Positions 44,323 to 52,090 of a DNA stretch of 64,000 nt are shown here, piece after piece. The translations under genes and the position numbers were made by a program. Below the pieces are notes generated by a model, which was not told the origin of the DNA, searched no databases, and was given only the letters and a program-made list of their open reading frames with translations. Within the stretch, counting starts at the first letter, position 1. Every line of letters begins with the position of its first letter. The DNA is from Nitrogeniibacter sp050293885 (GTDB lineage Bacteria; Pseudomonadota; Gammaproteobacteria; Burkholderiales; Rhodocyclaceae), in the NCBI GenBank assembly GCA_050293885.1, contig JBNKNO010000002.1, forward strand, positions 1 through 64,000, written 5' to 3'.

Positions 44323-44918
44323 ACGACGCCCTGCCCCCACCATTCGACGACGCCGGTCTGCTTGATCTGCGACGCGACATGGTGCGATTCGCGCGTCTTC
44401 AGCTACGCGATGACGCGGCCGCCGAAGACGTCGTCCAAGATGCCATCATCGGCGCCATGAAGAACGCCAGCGGATTCACCGGGCGTTCCCAATTCAAGAC
44501 CTGGGTATTCGGCATCCTGCGCCACAAGATCATCGACCTGATTCGGAGCAACGTGCGCACCGTCAATATCGGTGCGCTCACCGCACACGAAGGGGAAACC
44601 GCCGACGGCGCCTTCGAACGCCTGTTCAACGACAAGGACAGCTGGAACACCCAGGCCATGCCGCACGACTGGGGCGATCCGGAGGAAAGCCTGACGCAGC
44701 AGCAATTCTGGACGGTGTTCGATGCGTGCATGGAGGACTTGCCGGAAAACACGGCACGCGTCTTCATGATGCGCGAATTTCTCGAACTCGATACCGAGGA
44801 GATCTGCCGCGAGCTGCAAATCTCGATCAGCAACTGCCACGTCATCCTGCATCGCGCCCGCAACGGGCTGCGCCGCTGCCTGGAAATGAACTGGTTTGCC
44901 ACCGAGAGCGCCGCATGA
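44319..44918 (+). CDS. ECF-type RNA polymerase sigma factor
   Basis: 199 residues with region 2 (RLQLRDDAAAEDVVQDAIIG, 20 residues; then FKTWVFGILRHKIIDLIRS) and region 4 (LPENTARVFMMREFLELDTE, 20 residues; then ISISNCHVILHRARNGLRRC). An acidic/aromatic insert between them (DSWNTQAMPHDWGDPEES) is shared by one proteobacterial ECF subgroup usually paired with a short zinc-finger anti-sigma. No C-terminal extension. Three local copies of one promoter motif suggest its regulon. Confidence 0.92.
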   Translation: MNDALPPPFDDAGLLDLRRDMVRFARLQLRDDAAAEDVVQDAIIGAMKNASGFTGRSQFKTWVFGILRHKIIDLIRSNVRTVNIGALTAHEGETADGAFERLFNDKDSWNTQAMPHDWGDPEESLTQQQFWTVFDACMEDLPENTARVFMMREFLELDTEEICRELQISISNCHVILHRARNGLRRCLEMNWFATESAA

Positions 44919-45010
44919 CACCCTGCCGGCGCATCGCCCCGCTGCTCTCCGACGCGCCGGGTCGCCGCCTCACCGTCGCCGCACACCTGACATCGAGAGT
45001 GCACCGCGAA
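44915..45010 (+). pseudogene. Possible remnant of zf-HC2 anti-sigma factor
   Basis: An ATG overlapping the sigma stop (ATGA) starts MTPCRRIAPLLSDAPGRRLT, which resembles the first helix of the short anti-sigma proteins that normally follow this sigma subgroup (a cysteine, then LLSDAQ-like residues). The expected HxxxCxxC zinc motif does not follow in any frame, and the open frame runs on antisense into the next gene. I read this as a decayed or truncated anti-sigma gene; the end given is arbitrary. Confidence 0.35.
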
Positions 45011-45035
45011 CAAGCGCCCGCCGTGGCCGGGCAGG

Positions 45036-45055
45036 AAAATGCCGCCCGAAACGGC
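45036..45055 (-). terminator. Possible terminator of the secreted-protein gene
   Basis: On the minus strand GCCG-TTTCGGG-CGGC is followed by ATTTT. The stem is only 4 bp, but it lies just beyond the larger hairpin at 45056-45093. Confidence 0.4.
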
Positions 45056-45093
45056 GTGGCGCGCCGGCGTCCATCAGGTCACCGGCGCGCCAC
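45056..45093. repeat. Strong inverted repeat between convergent genes
   Basis: GTGGCGCGCCGG and CCGGCGCGCCAC form a perfect 12-bp stem with a 14-nt loop, between the sigma operon and the convergent secreted-protein gene. It probably takes part in bidirectional termination. Confidence 0.75.
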
Positions 45094-45121
45094 TTGGCCC
45101 CTGGCATCTGGCCTGACCCGC

Positions 45122-45511
45122 CTAGTCGGCCGTAAAGCTCCGCTGATAGACCTGGAACGCATCGCCGTGTCCCATGATCGGCCCGGCCGGCCCGTGGGCA
45201 CCACTGGCCGCGGGCATCGACACATGGCATTCATACCCCGGGCCATCACCCCACAGCGCCTGCTGCACAAGGGCGTGGGGATCGTTGCGACACGCCGAAG
45301 CGCTCGTCGCCATGGTCGGCCCCGCCGGCCCCATGACCCCTTGGGACGCTACCGCCTGGCTAGTCACCGGCCCGCCGGCGTTGAATGCGTTGCGGTAAGC
45401 GGCGTGCCCACCGGCAGGGGCATGCTGAGCCGCCAAGACGGCCGTCGGCGCGAGCACCAGGGTCGCAGCCATCAAAAGTCGCTTCATGTGTGTTTTGGTC
45501 AAGGTATTCAT
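45122..45511 (-). CDS. Small secreted protein with GPAGP motifs, unknown function
   Basis: 129 residues from the ATG at 45511 (TGGAGAA upstream). A signal peptide of about 28 residues ends AVLA. The mature part has two related segments, VMGPAGPT and HGPAGPIMGHGD, plus two cysteines (SACRND, GYECHV) that could form one disulfide. Rich in alanine, glycine and proline; no known domain. An ECF-type promoter motif lies about 130 bp upstream, so it is likely a target of the neighbouring sigma factor. Confidence 0.7.
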   Translation of the reverse strand: MNTLTKTHMKRLLMAATLVLAPTAVLAAQHAPAGGHAAYRNAFNAGGPVTSQAVASQGVMGPAGPTMATSASACRNDPHALVQQALWGDGPGYECHVSMPAASGAHGPAGPIMGHGDAFQVYQRSFTAD

Positions 45512-45642
45512 GGCGTTCTCCATTCTCTATCTCTTGGCGGCCACGGGCCGCGATCGTTGCCGGCGTCGTCTCGCGGTGCGGTGGTCTTCCCGGCATTGCG
45601 GGAGATCCGGCGCTTGCGAGGCCTGAATTTCGCCTGCACTGA

Positions 45643-45671
45643 TTCGTCGTACGACCCCCGTCATCTCTTAC
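45643..45671 (-). promoter_or_regulatory. Putative ECF-sigma promoter for the secreted-protein gene
   Basis: On the minus strand GTAAGAGAT, 13 nt, CGACGAA: a slightly weaker match than the two motifs near 43.8-43.9 kb, with identical spacing. Confidence 0.55.
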
Positions 45672-45771
45672 AACGCATCCTTGATCATCGGAACGCGGGG
45701 GGTGCGCCCACGCAGACCTGCACTAGACTTGTTTCATGGTCCAGTGATCGCCAACGACCGGAGGCAGCGCG

Positions 45772-46710
45772 ATGTTCCGCATGATCCGACCCCGCCGATG
45801 CCGGCAACGCACACCACGCGTGGCACGCCACCCACGCAAGTTGTGCGCGCTGCTCGTGACCTCGCTCGCCCCGCTCTGTGTTGCCCACGCCGACGTTGCC
45901 GGCCGTCACGAGCGGCCATCGGCCGCGCTCGTCCAGGCGACGACCCGGCTGCAGATCGCCCCCAACGGATGGGGAGACACCGACCTGGCCCGGCTCGACT
46001 CGCTCCTCAAGACCATCGCGGCCACGTTTGATGCCCGTGTTCCCGCGCGCACCGCGAGGACGATACGGATCGAGCCGGGCGAATCGAATCCGATGGTGCT
46101 CTACGCGCGCGGCGCCCATGGCGAATACATCGTCCATCTGTCCGCGCGTGACGGTCGCTGGTATCAGTTCGCCTACCAGTTCGCCCACGAGCTGTGCCAT
46201 ATCCACGCCAACTACGCGAACAAGCCGCTGGTCGACGAGCAGGTCGTCAGCGTCAATCAGTGGTTCGAGGAAAGCCTGTGCGAAGCCGTGGCCTTGCTGA
46301 CGCTGGACACATTGGCGCAGCAATGGGAATCGCGCGCGCTCGACAATCCCTGGTCAGCCTATGCGCCGGCCATGCGCCGCTATGCACGCATGCTGCGGCA
46401 GGCGCCGCATCGTCGCTTGCCGTCACACCAGTCCTTGGCCACGTGGTATGCCGAACGCCGCGACACCCTGCGCAACAACCCCTATCTGCGGGAGCAGGAT
46501 GAAGTCGTCTCCAATCAGTTGCTGACGGTGCTCGAGCAGCACCCCGACGGGCTGGCCGCCATCGGCTACCTCAACGCCCAACGTGCCGACGCCACCAAGC
46601 GCTTCGAAGACTACCTCGAGGCGTGGTGCCTGGCCTGCCCCGAGCGCTACCGGCCGATGGTCGAACGCGTTCTCGCGCTGTTCGACCTGCCGCCGCCGGC
46701 CGAGGGGTGA
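45772..46710 (+). CDS. Predicted secreted zinc-metallopeptidase-like protein
   Basis: 312 residues from the ATG at 45772 with CGGAGG upstream. A basic N-terminus and hydrophobic stretch (LCALLVTSLAPLCVAHA, about 24-40) suggest export. HELCH at 139-143 followed by WFEESLCEAVALL near 164-176 fits a gluzincin HExxH...E site. The protein is rich in helices after the active site. No close family is recognised, and substrate and partner are unknown. It lies between the sigma regulon and the cytochrome cluster. Confidence 0.65.
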   Translation: MFRMIRPRRCRQRTPRVARHPRKLCALLVTSLAPLCVAHADVAGRHERPSAALVQATTRLQIAPNGWGDTDLARLDSLLKTIAATFDARVPARTARTIRIEPGESNPMVLYARGAHGEYIVHLSARDGRWYQFAYQFAHELCHIHANYANKPLVDEQVVSVNQWFEESLCEAVALLTLDTLAQQWESRALDNPWSAYAPAMRRYARMLRQAPHRRLPSHQSLATWYAERRDTLRNNPYLREQDEVVSNQLLTVLEQHPDGLAAIGYLNAQRADATKRFEDYLEAWCLACPERYRPMVERVLALFDLPPPAEG

Positions 46711-46778
46711 CAACGCCGTCTTGAGCGTCGATCGTTGTCCACGACGACGCGACACCACCGGCACCCCGGCACGATCCG

Positions 46779-47771
46779 CTATTGCTCAGGCAAGGGGTGA
46801 AAGGCGCGCGAAACGTAGGCAACAATGGCGTCGATCTCGTCGTCCTTGAGCACGCTGCGCCAGGCGGGCATGGATGTATTCGGCAGCCCCTCGCGAATGG
46901 TCCTGCGCAGGCGCACGCGCGTCATGCCCGACATGAAGCGCGTCTCGGTCAGATCGCGCGGATGGGGCGTCATGAAGCTGCCGATCCAGTTCTTGCCGGT
47001 GCCGTCGGCCGCATGGCAGAAGGCGCAATTCTTCTGGTACAGATGCTCGCCCCGCCGCTCCTCGGGATTGAGCCCGCCGATCTCGGGAATCACGTCGTGC
47101 AGCAGGTAGGGGCTGGCGCTGGTGATGGCATCGAGACGGCTGGGCGGAGGCAACACGCCCGGTACATGTTGATTGCGCGGATAGGAGACGGGCCGCCCTT
47201 CCCACACCGGCCCGTCGTCAATCACCCGCGCCCGGTCATGACACGACACACAGGCCGACAGAAACAGTCGCTTGCCTTCCTGCTGCTCGGGGCTCAGATC
47301 CGCCCAATCCCCATCCATGGGAATCTGGCCGGTGGCGAACGGAAACGCCTCGCGATGGCGCTCGTGGTCGGGCCAACCGTTTTCGGGCGTGTGATAGCGC
47401 GTGTTGGGTGCCTTGCGGCGCATGAACTCGTCACGCACGAAATCGACCACCTGTGCGATCTGGCGCGTGTCGAGAATGCCGGCGAAGCGCTTCATGGCCG
47501 TTCCCGGATGCCCTTCGGACACGCTGCGAATCATCTGCGCACGCGTTCGATCGCTCGGATCGAGCGCGGTGAAGGCGGCCGGCTTGGGGCTCAGATAGGT
47601 CGCCGCCAAGGTGTTGGCGTCACCGGAATAACCGTGACAGAAATAACAGCGGAAGTTGTAGATGTCGCGCCCGGCCGCCAGGTCCGGCGCTGCCGCTTGC
47701 CCACCGACGGCCATCAGCACACCCGCCAGCCCGATGAGCAACAGCGTCCCGCCAAGCAAGCCACGACTCAT
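46779..47771 (-). CDS. Triheme class I cytochrome c
   Basis: 330 residues from the ATG at 47771, overlapping the previous cytochrome stop by 4 bp. Signal or anchor at 1-27. Three CXXCH sites: CYFCH in the first domain, CVSCH in the middle, CAFCH in the third, each within a cytochrome c-like fold; GTAMKRF and SMPAWRS supply likely methionine ligands. Probably a periplasmic electron carrier. It forms a two-gene unit with the diheme cytochrome and is transcribed away from the main cluster. Confidence 0.85.
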   Translation of the reverse strand: MSRGLLGGTLLLIGLAGVLMAVGGQAAAPDLAAGRDIYNFRCYFCHGYSGDANTLAATYLSPKPAAFTALDPSDRTRAQMIRSVSEGHPGTAMKRFAGILDTRQIAQVVDFVRDEFMRRKAPNTRYHTPENGWPDHERHREAFPFATGQIPMDGDWADLSPEQQEGKRLFLSACVSCHDRARVIDDGPVWEGRPVSYPRNQHVPGVLPPPSRLDAITSASPYLLHDVIPEIGGLNPEERRGEHLYQKNCAFCHAADGTGKNWIGSFMTPHPRDLTETRFMSGMTRVRLRRTIREGLPNTSMPAWRSVLKDDEIDAIVAYVSRAFHPLPEQ

Positions 47772-48574
47772 TGCGCGCGCTCGGCCCGCGCCGGCGGCGC
47801 AAGAATGAAACTCTGCAGCACGTACTCGGCCACGTCCACGATCTGCTGGGCGTCGATCACCTTGCTCCACGCGGGCATTTCAGTGCCCAGCCGACCCATC
47901 GAAATGGCCGTTTGCAGTGCCGGACGATTGAACGTACTGCGCGCCGGTTCGACCAGAAAGTTGCGCGGCACCGGCCGAATGAAATAGGCGCGCGGCCCTT
48001 GCCCGTCGCCCTTGAGGCCATGGCAGGTCGCGCAGTTGGCATCGTAGAAAGCCTTGCCGCGCGCAGCGTTACCGCTCAAACCGCCGATGTACGGCAGGCT
48101 CATGTCGGCGCGCACCTGGGGCGCCGTTGCCACCGGCGCGTGCCGCGTCGCCGCAGCCGCCGCCGGCGAATCGCTGGCCCGGCCGCCATGGGCGTTGATG
48201 CCCGACACCCCGGCAATGGGTTGGCTTGCGCCCTTGCCCGCGACGAACTGCGCACGCACGTAATCGACCACGGCCGCGATCTCCTCGCCCGAGAGCTGGG
48301 TCTTCCAGCCCACCATCGCGGTACCCGGCTTGCCGTTCGCCACGATCTGCATCATGGCGTCGCGGCCGATCTGCTGCCCGTGGGTGAAATCCCGCGGCGA
48401 CGGGCTCAGGCTGTTGCGCGCACGCGAGTTGCCATCGCCCTTGTCGCCGTGACAGACCGAACAGTAGTTGTGATAGAGCAGGTCGGCCCGAATGGCGCTG
48501 GCCGCTTCACCCGGGGAGATCGGCAACAGCAGCAAAACGAAGAGCGCGCGCAGGAACAGGGGCAGCGTTTTCAC
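47768..48574 (-). CDS. Diheme class I cytochrome c
   Basis: 268 residues from a GTG at 48574 with GAGG eight bases upstream and a clear signal peptide (LPLFLRALFVLLLLPISPGEA). Two cytochrome c domains, with CSVCH and CATCH; methionine ligands are likely in GTAMVGW and GTEMPAW. A low-complexity alanine-rich linker joins them. It lies immediately upstream of the triheme gene; both probably shuttle electrons in the periplasm. Confidence 0.87.
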   Translation of the reverse strand: MKTLPLFLRALFVLLLLPISPGEAASAIRADLLYHNYCSVCHGDKGDGNSRARNSLSPSPRDFTHGQQIGRDAMMQIVANGKPGTAMVGWKTQLSGEEIAAVVDYVRAQFVAGKGASQPIAGVSGINAHGGRASDSPAAAAATRHAPVATAPQVRADMSLPYIGGLSGNAARGKAFYDANCATCHGLKGDGQGPRAYFIRPVPRNFLVEPARSTFNRPALQTAISMGRLGTEMPAWSKVIDAQQIVDVAEYVLQSFILAPPARAERAQ

Positions 48575-48646
48575 GGAATCAACCTCGTGCTTTATCGAAG
48601 ACACCCCCTTCAAGCAAAAAGCGATCCGGAAGACATCGTCAGACGG

Positions 48647-48662
48647 TGGCATGTGGGTTGCT
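48647..48662 (+). promoter_or_regulatory. Sigma-54 promoter match before cytochrome c5 gene
   Basis: TGGCATGTGGGTTGCT fits TGGCAyG-N4-TTGCw with the invariant GG and GC separated by 10 nt. It lies 61 bp before the start codon. No activator site was identified. Confidence 0.7.
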
Positions 48663-48722
48663 TATGCACTCACCAACATGTTTTTCGATGCAACACTTCT
48701 TTCCATCTCAGGAGCTCATTCC

Positions 48723-49022
48723 ATGAAAACCTTCCTCAGTCTCACCGCTGCCGCCCTCCTCGCCATGCCCGTGGCGCACGCTGCCGACGGCAAGGCCGTC
48801 TACCAGAAAACCTGTGCCACCTGCCACGCCACGGGCGTTGCCCAGGCCCCCAAGTTCGGTGACAAGACCGCCTGGGCACCGCGCATCGCCACTGGCGAAG
48901 CGGCGCTGGTGGCATCGGCCACCAAGGGCAAGGGCGTGATGCCGCCGAAAGGCGGTGCGGCCAACCTGTCCGATGCCGAGATCCAGGCCGCGGTCGCCTA
49001 CATGATCGGCGCGGCCAAGTAA
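48723..49022 (+). CDS. Monoheme cytochrome c5-like protein
   Basis: 99 residues: signal peptide 1-20 (ending AHA), one heme site CATCH, and the c5-family pattern of PKFGDKTAWAPRI and MPPKGG with a methionine ligand in GVMPPKG. It is related to the N-terminal domain of the four-heme fusion protein at 55618. Small soluble periplasmic shuttle. The terminator directly after it makes it a single-gene unit. Confidence 0.92.
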   Translation: MKTFLSLTAAALLAMPVAHAADGKAVYQKTCATCHATGVAQAPKFGDKTAWAPRIATGEAALVASATKGKGVMPPKGGAANLSDAEIQAAVAYMIGAAK

Positions 49023-49029
49023 GCCGGAT

Positions 49030-49074
49030 GCCGGCCCCGCAAATCGGGGTCGGCTTTTCCCGAATTCGGGAAAA
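49030..49074 (+). terminator. Terminator and 20-bp perfect palindrome after cytochrome c5
   Basis: GCCGGCCCC and GGGGTCGGC form a 9-bp hairpin (one G-T pair) followed by TTTT. These four T start a second feature, the perfect 20-nt palindrome TTTTCCCGAATTCGGGAAAA (49055-49074). Confidence 0.8.
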
Positions 49075-49101
49075 TCGTCCCTGCTTTGGTAAAGCGACAT
49101 C

Positions 49102-49839
49102 GTGACATGGCTCGTTTTTCGGTTGCCGTCCCGGCCACACGCCCTCCTGATCAGCCTGCTGGCTGCCGTCGTGGGCGCGAGCCCGGCACAGGACCTGCGG
49201 GATACGCCACACAACCTGGCGCGCCGCGCCGGGGTGAAGGCGCGCGACACCGACGCGCTATGCATTTTCTGCCACACCCCCATTGCCTCGACCGACAGTG
49301 GCGTGCCGCCTCGCTGGCAACCGTCCCTGCCGCGCGAGTTCCGCTTCAATATGTATGACGACATCGGCCGCCTCGGGCTCAAAGGCAACACGGCGGTTGG
49401 CTCGCAATCGCTGGCCTGCCTGTCCTGCCACGACGCGGTGCAGGCCTTTTCGGTCACCGGCCTGTCCTACGATCACCCTTTCGGCGTGCCCTATCGCGGC
49501 GGACTCGATCCCGCCACGCGCGCACGGGCAGTCGAATCTGCGCTCGTCTCGGGCGCGCCGCTCAAACTCGCCGAACACCTCAAGGATCTGGAGAGCTTTC
49601 GACCCGCCTATCGCGCGCTGGTCGACAATCGCCCGGTGTGGTGGACCTCGCGCCTGAACCACCGCGACCGCCGTCGTCGCGGCGATCTGCCGCTATATGT
49701 GCGCGTCGAAGAACGCGACGGCACCGAGGTGCCTTTCATCGAGTGTGCCAGCTGCCACAACCCGCACTCGACCAACCCGGTTTTCCTGCGCAGCACACCC
49801 GCCGACGGCGGACTGTGCCTGACCTGCCACATCAAGTGA
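49102..49839 (+). CDS. Tetraheme cytochrome c, OmcE-like module
   Basis: 245 residues from a GTG at 49102; the ribosome site is weak. Signal peptide to about residue 29. Four CXXCH sites: CIFCH (54-58), CLSCH, CASCH and CLTCH, the last three residues from the end. The pattern TPHN...CIFCHTP...LSCHDA...DHPFG...ASCHNPH...CHIK is the same as in the tetraheme gene at 51268 and in the N-terminus of the 11-heme protein. This spacing resembles the tetraheme cytochromes that polymerise into filaments, but that is inference. Followed 29 bp later by an NHL lipoprotein gene. Confidence 0.85.
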   Translation: MTWLVFRLPSRPHALLISLLAAVVGASPAQDLRDTPHNLARRAGVKARDTDALCIFCHTPIASTDSGVPPRWQPSLPREFRFNMYDDIGRLGLKGNTAVGSQSLACLSCHDAVQAFSVTGLSYDHPFGVPYRGGLDPATRARAVESALVSGAPLKLAEHLKDLESFRPAYRALVDNRPVWWTSRLNHRDRRRRGDLPLYVRVEERDGTEVPFIECASCHNPHSTNPVFLRSTPADGGLCLTCHIK

Positions 49840-49868
49840 GCAGGCATCGACCATCCAAAGGAACACGT

Positions 49869-50987
49869 ATGCCCGCCAACCCGTTTCGCCGATTCGCCTT
49901 GCCGATTGTCGTGTTGCCGGCCCTGTTGCTGGCGGCCTGCGCGCAACTGCCCGAGCAGAGCGCCGAACGCCCCAAGGCCGAAGCGCCCCTGGTGTTCCCG
50001 AAACCGCCCGACGAACCGCGTTTCGTGTTCGAGCGCAGCATCACCAGTTCGGCCGACATCAAGCCCGAAAGCGAGGACGACGCCTTCCGCCGCTACGTGA
50101 CCGGCGAGGCGCGCACCGGCGACTTCCTCGGCAAGCCCTACGCCGTGGCCGTGCATCACGGGCGCGTCTTCGTCAGCGACACCGCCTCCCGCCATGTGAA
50201 AGTGTTCGACCTGGCCGAACAACGCTACTTCGCCATCGGCGAAGATGAACCCGGCGAACTGATCAAGCCGCTGGGCATCGACACCGACGCCCAGGGCAAT
50301 CTGTATGTCGCCGATGCCACCCAGAAAGCCATCCTGATCTACTCGCGCGACGGTCGCTACCTGCGCAAGATCGGCGGTGACAAGCTCTTCGACCGGCTCT
50401 CGAGCGTCACCGTCGACCCCGCCGGCACGCGCGTCTACATCGTCGACATCGGCGGCGTGAATTCGGAGAACCACCGGGTGCGCGTGTTCGACCCGCACAA
50501 CGGCAAACACATCATGGACATCGGCCGGCGCGGCACCGGCGCCGGGGAATTCAATCTGCCCCGCGATCTGGCCATCGGCCGGGATGGGCGCCTGTACGTG
50601 GTCGATGGCGGCAACTTCCGCGTGCAGGTCTTCAACACCGACGGCAGCTACCGCGAGAGCTTTGGCGCCGTCGGGCGCCAGGTGGGCAACTTTGCCCGCC
50701 CCAAGGAAGTGGCCACCGACCCCGAAGGCAACGTCTATGTGGTGGACGCCGCCTTCGGCAACTTCCAGATATTCACCCCCGACGGCGAACTGCTGATGTT
50801 CATCGGCGAGCGCTCGGAAAAGAACGGACCAGCCAAATACATGCTGCCCTCCGGTATCGCCATCGACGACGACGGCCGCGTCTTCTTTGTCGACCAATGG
50901 TTTCGCAAGCTCGACATTTTCCGCCCCTGGGCCCTCCCGGCCGACGGCGGCAACCTTGGCGCACGCGCGGCGGCACCCGCGCACTGA
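49869..50987 (+). CDS. NHL-repeat beta-propeller lipoprotein
   Basis: 372 residues from the ATG at 49869 with AAAGGAA upstream. Lipobox LLAAC (C24) marks a lipoprotein. About six NHL repeats follow, for example KPLGIDTDAQGNLYVADA, LPRDLAIGRDGRLYVVDG and RPKEVATDPEGNVYVVDA. NHL propellers are protein-binding scaffolds. Next to multiheme cytochromes it may be an assembly or surface-docking factor. It is related to the lipoprotein at 60317, which has the same layout. Confidence 0.87.
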   Translation: MPANPFRRFALPIVVLPALLLAACAQLPEQSAERPKAEAPLVFPKPPDEPRFVFERSITSSADIKPESEDDAFRRYVTGEARTGDFLGKPYAVAVHHGRVFVSDTASRHVKVFDLAEQRYFAIGEDEPGELIKPLGIDTDAQGNLYVADATQKAILIYSRDGRYLRKIGGDKLFDRLSSVTVDPAGTRVYIVDIGGVNSENHRVRVFDPHNGKHIMDIGRRGTGAGEFNLPRDLAIGRDGRLYVVDGGNFRVQVFNTDGSYRESFGAVGRQVGNFARPKEVATDPEGNVYVVDAAFGNFQIFTPDGELLMFIGERSEKNGPAKYMLPSGIAIDDDGRVFFVDQWFRKLDIFRPWALPADGGNLGARAAAPAH

Positions 50988-51159
50988 GCACCTCGCATCT
51001 TTCCCGATTCCGGCGACGGCGCCTTCCAGAAGCTGGGAATCAGCGCCAACACGCCGACCTTGACCTCGACTAGAGACAAGGCCATCGATATTTATTTTTT
51101 TAGTTTAAAAACAATACGATAAGAACACACCAAAACACCCTTATGGCATTTTTTCATCA

Positions 51160-51176
51160 TGGCATGAAAGCTGCAT
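51160..51176 (+). promoter_or_regulatory. Sigma-54 promoter match before the tetraheme gene
   Basis: TGGCATGAAAGCTGCAT fits TGGCAyG-N4-yTGCw with GG and GC 10 nt apart. It lies about 90 bp before the ATG, at the end of an AT-rich 280-bp gap (50988-51267) that contains no other recognised feature. Confidence 0.65.
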
Positions 51177-51267
51177 AGAGCCCTTTGCGGCCTGCTCAGC
51201 CCAGCGCATTCAGGCGCCGCAACGTTCCAAACCTGTTTCTTTTAGGGGGTTACAAGGGGGTCTAGTC

Positions 51268-52086
51268 ATGAAAAAACTACTGAAACACGCGGTTGCCGCA
51301 ACCGCTCTCGCCGTGCTCGCGGGCACCGCTTGGGGCGGCATTGCCAATACCAAACACAACCTGACCAGTGGCGGTCCCGGACCGAACAACACGTCCTCGA
51401 CCGACCAGATCTGTGTCTTCTGCCACACACCACACGGCGCCGACACCTCGGCGGCAGTGCCACTGTGGAACAAGGTGTTGCCATCGAACACCTACCAGAC
51501 CTACGCCGATCTGAACACCTCGAGTCTCGACGGCGAAATACTGGCGGTCGGCTCGGTATCGTTGGCCTGTCTGTCCTGCCATGACGGCACCCAAGCCATG
51601 GACAACATCATCAACGCCCCGGGTTCCGGCGGCTACGATGCCACCGGCGGCGGCGCCACCGGTCTGACCTTCACCTGGGCAGCCGGTGGCGACACACTGA
51701 CCGGCACGCCGATTCCCAATCTCGGCACCGACCTTCGCAACGATCACCCGATCGGCATCGAGTACTGCGGCGGTGGCCTGACCGGCGCCGGCACGACGGT
51801 GAGTGGCACCTGCTCGGATCTGGACTTCAAGAGCACCGAAGTGCAGACCAAGATCGTCAATACCAAGCAGGTGTTCTGGGTCGATACCACGGGCGGCACC
51901 TCCGGTGCGCGCGAGAAGACCGACATCGCGCTGTACACGCGGACCTTCACCGGCGGCGATGGCCCGTCAGTGGAATGCGCGTCCTGCCACGACCCGCACG
52001 TGGAAACAAAAGGCACCGACAACGTGCACTTCATGCGCGTGACGCTGGCCGGCAGCGAAATCTGCCTCTCCTGCCACGTCAAGTGA
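51268..52086 (+). CDS. Tetraheme cytochrome c, candidate filament subunit
   Basis: 272 residues from the ATG at 51268 with AAGGGGG upstream. Signal peptide 1-22, mature start near GGIANTKHNL. Hemes: CVFCH (49-53), CLSCH (101-105), CASCH near 235 and CLSCH five residues from the end. Middle segment NDHPIGIEY carries a further histidine. Glycine/threonine-rich loops replace charged ones, as in secreted filament subunits. It has its own sigma-54 site and a strong hairpin after it, as expected of the most abundant product in the operon. An OmcE-like nanowire subunit is the leading idea, unproven. Confidence 0.85.
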   Translation: MKKLLKHAVAATALAVLAGTAWGGIANTKHNLTSGGPGPNNTSSTDQICVFCHTPHGADTSAAVPLWNKVLPSNTYQTYADLNTSSLDGEILAVGSVSLACLSCHDGTQAMDNIINAPGSGGYDATGGGATGLTFTWAAGGDTLTGTPIPNLGTDLRNDHPIGIEYCGGGLTGAGTTVSGTCSDLDFKSTEVQTKIVNTKQVFWVDTTGGTSGAREKTDIALYTRTFTGGDGPSVECASCHDPHVETKGTDNVHFMRVTLAGSEICLSCHVK

Positions 52087-52090
52087 GCCT

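Noticed and set aside
44319..44918. ECF41-type sigma factor controlling the nearby AhpD-like gene
   Set aside because: The protein has no C-terminal SnoaL-like extension, and the AhpD-like gene has a TetR operator rather than the ECF motif.
44726..45784. 352-codon plus-strand frame running from the sigma gene to the protease gene
   Set aside because: It lies antisense to the secreted-protein gene with a good signal peptide; only its first ~30 codons at 44915 look like anything (anti-sigma remnant).
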